Origin: Holophagae bacterium
Lineage (GTDB): Bacteria; Acidobacteriota; Thermoanaerobaculia; Thermoanaerobaculales; Sulfomarinibacteraceae
DNA: 10,511 bases
Direction of reading: 5' to 3'
Assembly: GCA_030637505.1 (NCBI GenBank)
Contig: DAOWGJ010000293.1
Span: 1-10,511 of the forward strand
Under the pieces are notes generated by a model. It worked only from the letters and a program-made list of their open reading frames with translations, did not search any database and was not told the DNA's origin. Positions 5,714-10,511 of the stretch are shown here, one piece after another. Position 1 is the first letter of the stretch, and each line of letters opens with the position of its first letter. A program made the position numbers and the translations under genes.

Positions 5714-7243
5714 CTATTTTTTCCTTAATCGCATCATTTTACGCAATCGGGACAACGGTTTCTTTCCGGTGAGTTCGGCATGGTCTCTGGTAGCCTTGGG
5801 GTTGTTTGGGTCCAGGGACAACACCCTTTCCAGCGCCTTGCGCTGGTGTTCGGTATTGTCCTGCCGTTGCCAGAAATCCGCCAGTTCTTGCCACGCCTCG
5901 ATGAAGTTGGGATCGGCCTCCAGGGATTTTTGGAGGGTTCTCAGGGCCTTGGTGTCCCATTTCGGGTTTTTCAGCTGCAACCTGGCCAACTTCAAAAGGG
6001 CTGAGGGACGGGCCTCAATGGCGCAGGCCTGCTCCAGCATCTGGAGGGCGCTGAAAATCTCGCCGTCACGTATCAGCTCATCGGCACGCTTGAGATTGGC
6101 CTCGACCAGGGCCGTTTGAGCGTCGGAATCGACTTCGAGCACCTTCGGCCGACCTTCCAGCCGCCCCCGATCCCTGTCGACGCCGTCCAGTACGGCGTCA
6201 TACCGCCTTCGTGTCTCCGGATCTCCCAGCACCTGATAGGCGTCCTGGGCGCGGTCTTGGATCGTCTCGAGCCAGGCGCCCGCGTCGCCGAGATGGGGTT
6301 CCGAAGTTCTGGAGACTGCAAACCGCTGCCGAATCGAGGTCCAGGCATCGATGATCTCTTCGTCTGTGGCCGATCTATCGAGGCCCAGGGCCTGGTAGTG
6401 GTCCGTCCGACGCGCTGCCTTGGCCATGTGCTCGATTTCCGTACGCTCGTTGTGTTCCTTTTCGCTCATCGCCGACTCGGCCTCGTCCTGGATTTCGGCC
6501 TCGCCGTGATCCGTGTCTTCCTCGCCCTCATCGATCGTGATCAGGCCGGCGATGACCAGCGTATAGATTGTGGAGATGGCCTCGCTTTCGGACATCGAGG
6601 CACCCTGGATCAAATCCCGGAGCCGGGGCCGACCGTCTGCTCGGCTGAGGATGAATCCTTCGGTCGGTGTGACATCGAGGTCTGTCAGTAGCCCCTCGAG
6701 GTTGCCGGTCGGCCGCACACGATAACGGCGATCGCCGATTCGCTTGTTTTTGGCCTCGGCGCCCTCGAAGACCCGGGCGACGTTCAGGAGAACCTGAGTA
6801 GTTGTCAGAAATGTCAGGGTGTCGAGATGGACTCCCTCGGGATCGTCGAAGAACTCGGTGTAGGCTGTGGTGTCCGCGGCCGCTCGACGGATGATGGTCA
6901 GGGCCAGCTCTTGGAGCTCTCCTTCCAACTCGGATGCGCTGATGAAGTTCCTGGAAATCAGGACCTTTCCCAGAGGGGGCGCGTCGGCAGTGGCCTGAGT
7001 CAGGAGCGCCTGGGCGCGGTCTTTTTCATCCAGCCAGTTTCTGTCGACCAGGAACAGCCCCAGTTTCTCCCCTTCCAGGGTTGACCGGGCTGCCTTGATG
7101 TCTCCGTTGACCAATACGATGCCGCGGTGCGCCTCGACGCCCATGACTGTCAGAATGCCGGAGGCCTTTTCCTGAACCAGATCGCTCAATACCTCCGGTA
7201 GCGGACGACTGACATAGTCCTGAAAACGTTCGTCGGCAGACAC
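5714..7243 (-). CDS. DUF4388 / J-like / TPR scaffold protein
   Basis: This 509-residue protein starts at GTG 7243, 3 nt after the stop of the upstream gene, suggesting translational coupling. Residues 1-160 resemble DUF4388 (PatA N-terminal type), with LPEVLSDLVQEKASGILTV followed by GIVLVNGDIKAA. A winged-helix-like segment (about 180-236) and an acidic linker (about 238-272) follow. Residues 281-352 read like a DnaJ domain (DHYQALGLDRSATDEEIIDAW, then DAYQVLGDPETRRRYDAVL). The HPD tripeptide needed to stimulate DnaK is absent: the segment between the helices reads RQRFAVSRTSEPHLGD. TPR-like helices (about 383-485) include EADPNFIEAWQELADFW and SLDPNNPKA, before a basic tail. It is best read as a protein-interaction scaffold, not a chaperone cofactor. 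No membrane segment is visible. Confidence 0.8.
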   Translation of the reverse strand: MSADERFQDYVSRPLPEVLSDLVQEKASGILTVMGVEAHRGIVLVNGDIKAARSTLEGEKLGLFLVDRNWLDEKDRAQALLTQATADAPPLGKVLISRNFISASELEGELQELALTIIRRAAADTTAYTEFFDDPEGVHLDTLTFLTTTQVLLNVARVFEGAEAKNKRIGDRRYRVRPTGNLEGLLTDLDVTPTEGFILSRADGRPRLRDLIQGASMSESEAISTIYTLVIAGLITIDEGEEDTDHGEAEIQDEAESAMSEKEHNERTEIEHMAKAARRTDHYQALGLDRSATDEEIIDAWTSIRQRFAVSRTSEPHLGDAGAWLETIQDRAQDAYQVLGDPETRRRYDAVLDGVDRDRGRLEGRPKVLEVDSDAQTALVEANLKRADELIRDGEIFSALQMLEQACAIEARPSALLKLARLQLKNPKWDTKALRTLQKSLEADPNFIEAWQELADFWQRQDNTEHQRKALERVLSLDPNNPKATRDHAELTGKKPLSRLRKMMRLRKK

Positions 7244-7246
7244 GAA

Positions 7247-8365
7247 TCAGCCGTCCTGCAGGGCCGTGTCAGCACCCTCGTCGATTTCGACGACGTGGGG
7301 TTCGAATCCCTCGCGGAGGATAGCGTCAGGTACCGAATTGATGGCGTCCTCCGCCTCGGAAATCGTCGGGAAATCGCCCCAGACCAGACGCCAGCATGTT
7401 CCGTCTCCCGCATCGCTGTTTCCCGTCAGGGCGATCGGCCGGACATCGTCGTGGCGGCGGGCTATCTGGAGTAGCCGACGGTACTCATGAGGCTCGCATC
7501 CCAGGTCGACGGCGACCGCCCAGTGCCCGGTGATCTCAGTCGGGGGGGGCGGACCGCCCTCTCGAAATCCGAACCACCAGGTGGCGATGGCTATCGCGGC
7601 AATGACGGCAGCGGCGGCGAGCACCAGGAGCGGTGACAGCCTGAGAGTCGGAGTTTCACGATCGAGGCCGGCCTGAGGTTCGGGATCCGCAACCAGGATC
7701 GGGGCTTGATCGGGCGCGGCGGCACGAACCGCCTCGAGCATGCCCGATGCGGTCAAGGCGGCCAGGAGTTTGAGGACGTCATCACGGGCTTGCGGCGACC
7801 GAGAGGCGATTTCTTCTGCGGTTCGTTGCCCGGTTATCTTGGCGACGATCAAATCCGCCTCTTCCGCGAGGCCCAATGGCGCATAGAGGCCGAGGAATCC
7901 GTCGGCCCGGCGTAGGAGCACGTCAATGCCCGGCAGTACGGCTGCAGCAGCGGCGCCTTCAGGGTCGGAGAGCACCATCTCCAAGAACGCATGCGTCGCC
8001 GAAATCGAGTTTTCCGGGCGTGCCTCCTGGAGCTGGTCGATCAGTTCGAGCCGTCGACCAGGGTCGAGGAACCAGGTTTTCAGGTGGTCCTGGAACAAGA
8101 CCTTGGCGGCGCCCATCACCGTCGCCTCCGGGAATCCATTGGCTGCGGCCAGGGCCAAGGCCTCGGCGATCAGGTCGCCCTCTCCAAGTGGCTCGCAGTT
8201 CAGAGCTTGTCCGAGTAGCGAGGTGTCGATCCCGGTAACGCCGACGATTTGTCCATCGCTCAGCGCCATTTCAAAGGCCACATCTGACGCACTCAATCGT
8301 GCCCTGCCTGGTTTGCGCTCTGCGACCCACCGCCCCAAGCGCCAGATCACCTGTGGATCGTTCAT
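7247..8365 (-). CDS. Single-pass membrane protein with C-terminal SPOR-like domain
   Basis: This 372-residue protein has a cytoplasmic N-terminal region of about 240 residues. It is alpha-helical and loosely DUF4388-like, with FEMALSDGQIVGVTG near residue 31 and a winged-helix-like stretch around 171-213. One transmembrane helix spans about 244-264 (LSPLLVLAAAAVIAAIAIAT). After a proline linker comes a region with the feel of a SPOR domain (about 281-362), containing CWRLVWGDFPTISEAEDAIN and ending EPHVVEI. SPOR domains bind denuded peptidoglycan at septa, so this end is probably periplasmic. Two Cys residues (290, 324) could form a disulfide. The ATG at 8365 lacks a clear Shine-Dalgarno. It is the first gene of the operon with the scaffold and RNase genes. 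The SPOR call is tentative. Confidence 0.7.
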   Translation of the reverse strand: MNDPQVIWRLGRWVAERKPGRARLSASDVAFEMALSDGQIVGVTGIDTSLLGQALNCEPLGEGDLIAEALALAAANGFPEATVMGAAKVLFQDHLKTWFLDPGRRLELIDQLQEARPENSISATHAFLEMVLSDPEGAAAAAVLPGIDVLLRRADGFLGLYAPLGLAEEADLIVAKITGQRTAEEIASRSPQARDDVLKLLAALTASGMLEAVRAAAPDQAPILVADPEPQAGLDRETPTLRLSPLLVLAAAAVIAAIAIATWWFGFREGGPPPPTEITGHWAVAVDLGCEPHEYRRLLQIARRHDDVRPIALTGNSDAGDGTCWRLVWGDFPTISEAEDAINSVPDAILREGFEPHVVEIDEGADTALQDG

Positions 8366-8474
8366 GGTAGGACTTTAAACGATCGGTACCGGGAGTGTCC
8401 AGGAGCCCGTAGGGCATAGGCCTTCAGGGCAATCGAGAAACAGAATGTGTCGGTGGCCTCTGCCCAACAGTCTC

Positions 8475-8500
8475 CTCAGATGCGCTGCGCGCGTCGTGAG
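8475..8500. other. GC-rich stem-loop in the operon leader
   Basis: CTCAGATGCGC, loop TGC, then GCGCGTC, one bulged G and TGAG form an 11-bp stem with one G-T pair. It lies between the start of the SPOR-like gene and the family-2 repeat. If the promoter at 8505-8533 is real, this hairpin is at the very 5' end of the operon mRNA. The remaining leader (8366-8474) shows only a weak GCCC-GTA-GGGC hairpin at 8405-8415 and no gene. Confidence 0.5.
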
Positions 8501-8504
8501 AAGG

Positions 8505-8533
8505 ATTAATTGTTTGAAGTCATTTGAAATCAA
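8505..8533 (-). promoter_or_regulatory. Candidate sigma-70-type promoter for the three-gene operon
   Basis: On the minus strand TTGATT (8533-8528) and ATTAAT (8510-8505) are separated by 17 bp, each matching consensus at 4 of 6 positions, in the only AT-rich stretch of this intergenic region. The spacer and -35 box are built from a tandem 10-bp repeat on the plus strand, TTTGAAGTCA then TTTGAAATCA (8513-8532), which could be an operator. The leader would be about 130 nt. Confidence 0.35.
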
Positions 8534-8546
8534 TATTTTGCACAAA

Positions 8547-8687
8547 GGATGCAGCCTATTTTTCGGAAAAACCAACAAACCCAATTGCGCGAAGCGCAAA
8601 AACTAGGAGCGTGGACCGGATTGGCCCTTTTCGCCGGCCTCGACCAAATCGTGAACCTCAACGGGCCAATACGGAACGCGCTCCTAG
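8547..8687 (-). repeat. Structured repeat family 2, copy 2 (about 141 nt)
   Basis: Read on the minus strand, 25-nt arms (8687-8663 and 8627-8603) pair at 21 of 25 positions without gaps: CTAGGAGCG with CGCTCCTAG outside and ATTGGCCC with GGGCCAAT inside. The internal blocks TCCGTATTGGC, TTGAGG and GGCCAATCCGG, the following TTGCGC-TTC-GCGCAA hairpin, and the closing ATAGGC...CATCC match copy 1 at 4731-4862. The outer stem is different in sequence but still fully paired. The first bases of the element contain the stop codon of the GYD gene. Confidence 0.72.
8598..8687 (-). terminator. Terminator-like long hairpin with T5 tail after the GYD gene
   Basis: On the minus strand the 25-nt arms of repeat family 2 copy 2 end in CTAG and run straight into TTTTT (8602-8598). 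This is the layout of an intrinsic terminator with an unusually long 35-nt loop. The stop codon TAG (8686-8684) lies within the first arm, so a terminating ribosome would cover the stem. Confidence 0.5.
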
Positions 8688-8986
8688 GGCTCGACCTCTT
8701 CCAGAAGCTCGAGGAAATCGTCGTAGGGCAGGGCCTGCCAACTCTCGGCGGAGACTGCACCCTGGGCCCTGGTGATCAACGAGACCTTGTGGGCGGCCTC
8801 GATGTTCGGCGCTTCGTAGATATCCATGAAATCGTAGGGTCCGAGGATGGCGTAGTGGGAGACCCAGTTGATTTCCGGGCAGGCGTTCTTGACCTTGGAC
8901 AGCCACGCCCGGCCCATGGCCCTTCGCACCTTTGCATCGAGCACTGATTCCGGCGCCAATCTGGTCATCAAGACGAACTTCAGCAT
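8684..8986 (-). CDS. GYD-domain protein
   Basis: This 100-residue protein matches the GYD family (PF08734 type), small alpha/beta-barrel-like proteins of unknown function. It opens KFVLMTRL. The characteristic middle ILGPYDFMDIYEAPNIEAA corresponds to the G-x-YD core, and KVSLITRAQGAVSAESWQALPYDDFLELL is the usual C-terminal helix and strand. The length is normal for the family. The start at 8986 has a strong AGGAGGT (8992-8998) 5 nt upstream. It appears to be a single-gene unit: the next gene on its left begins over 300 bp away and the one on its right is divergent. No catalytic residues are known for the family, so no reaction is proposed. Confidence 0.85.
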   Translation of the reverse strand: MLKFVLMTRLAPESVLDAKVRRAMGRAWLSKVKNACPEINWVSHYAILGPYDFMDIYEAPNIEAAHKVSLITRAQGAVSAESWQALPYDDFLELLEEVEP

Positions 8987-9262
8987 GGTTTACCTCCTAC
9001 CCTTCTATTCCAATGTAATGCTCAGATTGAGATTTGCACGAAAATTCTTCGGCAGGATCGAAATCAGGCATGGGGCGCGAGCTCGTTTCGATTGCGGTGC
9101 AGCTGATATTTGTATTTTCGCTCCGACTGTCTCGAAGATTCAACCTCATGATGCGAGCAGCACATTGATCTCGGAGGCTGAAGTGTAGAGGCCCTGATCA
9201 ATTCACATGCCTGGTTCAACTGGCCTCTGCGTTTCAGGCCCCGAGGGGCATACAATGGTCTG
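8987..9262. other. Divergent intergenic region between the GYD and DHH genes
   Basis: These 276 bp hold the promoters of two diverging genes, but no convincing -35/-10 pair could be fixed. Visible structure: the GYD Shine-Dalgarno at 8992-8998; an inverted repeat AGAGGCC (9187-9193) with GGCCTCT (9222-9228); and a small hairpin GCCC-CGAG-GGGC (9238-9249) just before the DHH gene. No protein-coding frame is supported. Confidence 0.5.
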
Positions 9263-10511
9263 GTGAAGATCATCACGACCCACATGTCCGCGGACTTCGA
9301 TGCATTTGCCTCCGCAGTGTGCGCCGTTCGCCTCTACCCCGATCATCGGGTGCTCTTCCCTGGATCGATGGAGCTGGCTGTTCGGCGTTTCAGAGAAGAG
9401 ACCTCCCTGCCTTTCCCCGAAATCAAGCTCAAAGAAGCCCGGCGTAAGAAGTTTGAACACGCGGTTGTTTTGGACACACCCGATCCTTCTCGCCTCGGTG
9501 AGGTATGGGACCTGATCCAGAAATCGGAATGCCCGATCACTCGGATCGACCACCACGGGCTCAACGGCAACGGAATCTCGGCCGACGAAGTCGTTTTTCG
9601 CCGGGTCGGTTCGACGTGCACCTTGATCGTCGACCTGTTTCGAAGCCGCGCCATCGACCCGACGCCTGAAGAAGCCTCGCTGCTGTTGATGGGAGTGTAC
9701 GAAGACACGGGTTCACTGTCCTTTCGGGACACGACGTCCGAGGACATTCGTGCGGCGGCGTGGTTGGTAGAAAACGGTGCGTCCCTGGACTGGGTCCGGC
9801 GGTGGGTGGTCAAGAGCCTGGACCCCGAGCAGTTGGTACTGCTCAACGCAATCGTCGAAGGGACCGAGGAGCGGCGTATCGGCGGTGTACCTGTCGCAGT
9901 CGCGACGGTCGAGGTGGAAAAATATCAAGAGGAGGCCGCCGCCGTGGTCCACCGGTGGATCGAGACCTTTCGGTTGCCGGTCGGCGTGGTGTTGATGGTG
10001 CGGGCGCCATTCGTTCAGATGATCTTTCGGTCTCGCTTGGCGGGTCTGGACGTCGCAAAAATCGCCCGAACTTTCGGAGGCGGCGGCCACGCCACGGCGG
10101 CGTCGGCACGGGTGTCCGACCGGATGGTCGTCGAGATTCGCGAGGACGTGTGGCGCCAAATGGAGGAACGGATGCCGCCGGCCGAAACTGCCGGTGACGC
10201 CGCCGGGCGCCATATCTTCACTGTCGATGATGATGTGACCGTAGGCGCGGCCAAGAGCAAACTCAACGAACGCAGGGTCAACGCCCTCCCGGTGGCTCAA
10301 GTCTCGAGCGGAGAACTGGTCGGCGTCGTCACACGGCAGTTGTTGGACAGGGCGTCGTCCCTCGGGCTGGATCATCGTCCGGTCAGTACCGTCATGCAGC
10401 CCGGAGTGCCGAAGGTTGACACCGGAGCGCCGTTGGAGGCGTTGGGCGACCTCTTCCTGGAGGGATCTCATCGTTTTGTCATCGTCACCGAGGGCGACAA
10501 ACCCGTCGGCC
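9263..10511 (+). CDS. DHH-DHHA1-CBS protein, N-terminal part of a probable multidomain tRNA nucleotidyltransferase (cut by the right edge)
   Basis: The visible 416 codons contain a DHH phosphoesterase domain: THMSADFDAFAS (motif I Asp11, Asp13), VVLDTPD (motif II Asp71), RIDHHG (motif III, 95-99) and GVYEDTG (motif IV Asp148). A DHHA1 domain follows with the glycine-rich FGGGGHATAAS (271-281). A pair of CBS repeats starts near HIFTVDDDVTVGAA (317) and is still running at the edge. In several bacterial phyla this order precedes a poly(A) polymerase/CCA-adding head domain in proteins of about 850-900 residues, so that is the expected continuation; it is not visible here. The GTG at 9263 is chosen because it opens KIITTHMSAD, the normal family start. 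An ATG at 9255 meets a stop after three codons. GAGGGG (9243-9248) is 14 nt away, a poor Shine-Dalgarno distance. Confidence 0.88.
   Translation, partial: MKIITTHMSADFDAFASAVCAVRLYPDHRVLFPGSMELAVRRFREETSLPFPEIKLKEARRKKFEHAVVLDTPDPSRLGEVWDLIQKSECPITRIDHHGLNGNGISADEVVFRRVGSTCTLIVDLFRSRAIDPTPEEASLLLMGVYEDTGSLSFRDTTSEDIRAAAWLVENGASLDWVRRWVVKSLDPEQLVLLNAIVEGTEERRIGGVPVAVATVEVEKYQEEAAAVVHRWIETFRLPVGVVLMVRAPFVQMIFRSRLAGLDVAKIARTFGGGGHATAASARVSDRMVVEIREDVWRQMEERMPPAETAGDAAGRHIFTVDDDVTVGAAKSKLNERRVNALPVAQVSSGELVGVVTRQLLDRASSLGLDHRPVSTVMQPGVPKVDTGAPLEALGDLFLEGSHRFVIVTEGDKPVG

Noticed and set aside
8375..8599. A 74-codon minus-strand open frame upstream of the SPOR-like gene
   Set aside because: It overlaps the family-2 repeat, the candidate promoter and the leader hairpin, has no Shine-Dalgarno and resembles no family I know.

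Overview
The window is a high-GC bacterial chromosomal segment. Eight protein genes read leftward on the minus strand, including a response regulator cut by the left edge. One reads rightward, a DHH/CBS protein cut by the right edge. Several traits point to an Acidobacteriota-like (possibly Thermoanaerobaculia-like) or Myxococcota-like organism: the DUF4388/J-like/TPR architecture, the DHH-CBS N-terminus typical of multidomain tRNA nucleotidyltransferases, secreted proteins with a 'FADGFE...W' C-terminus, and the 'YASVVDN' secreted beta-sandwich family. This is inference from protein style, not a placement. No phage genes, transposase, rRNA, tRNA or CRISPR array was seen.

Layout. 1-69: start of a response regulator (minus). 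107-991: secreted two-lobed beta-rich protein. 1183-2682: secreted metzincin (M12B-like) zinc protease. 2683-3155: intergenic DNA with degenerate 12-bp repeats and a structured repeat. 3156-4685: ALDH7-family alpha-aminoadipic semialdehyde dehydrogenase. 4686-5193: about 500 bp almost entirely filled with stem-loop elements. 5194-8365: three tightly spaced minus-strand genes, in transcription order a membrane SPOR-like protein, a DUF4388/J-like/TPR protein and a YacP-like NYN ribonuclease. 8366-8683: candidate operon promoter, hairpins and another structured repeat. 8684-8986: GYD-domain protein. 8987-9262: divergent intergenic region. 9263-end: DHH-DHHA1-CBS protein.

The most unusual content is intergenic. 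Two different families of structured repeat each occur twice. Family 1 is at 2890-3118 (minus) and 4871-5178 (plus). Family 2 is at 4731-4862 (plus) and 8547-8687 (minus). Within each family short single-stranded and junction blocks are nearly identical, while the long helices differ completely in sequence yet remain paired. That is the signature of conserved secondary structure: a dispersed structured RNA, or a palindromic non-autonomous mobile element. The two family-1 copies face away from each other around the aldehyde dehydrogenase gene, and a family-2 copy sits 8 bp from one of them.

Functionally the genes look like a mixture: two secreted proteins, a lone lysine-catabolism enzyme, a probable three-gene unit linking a membrane SPOR-like protein to a TPR scaffold and an RNase, and a tRNA/RNA-processing enzyme at the right edge. 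No single pathway joins them.
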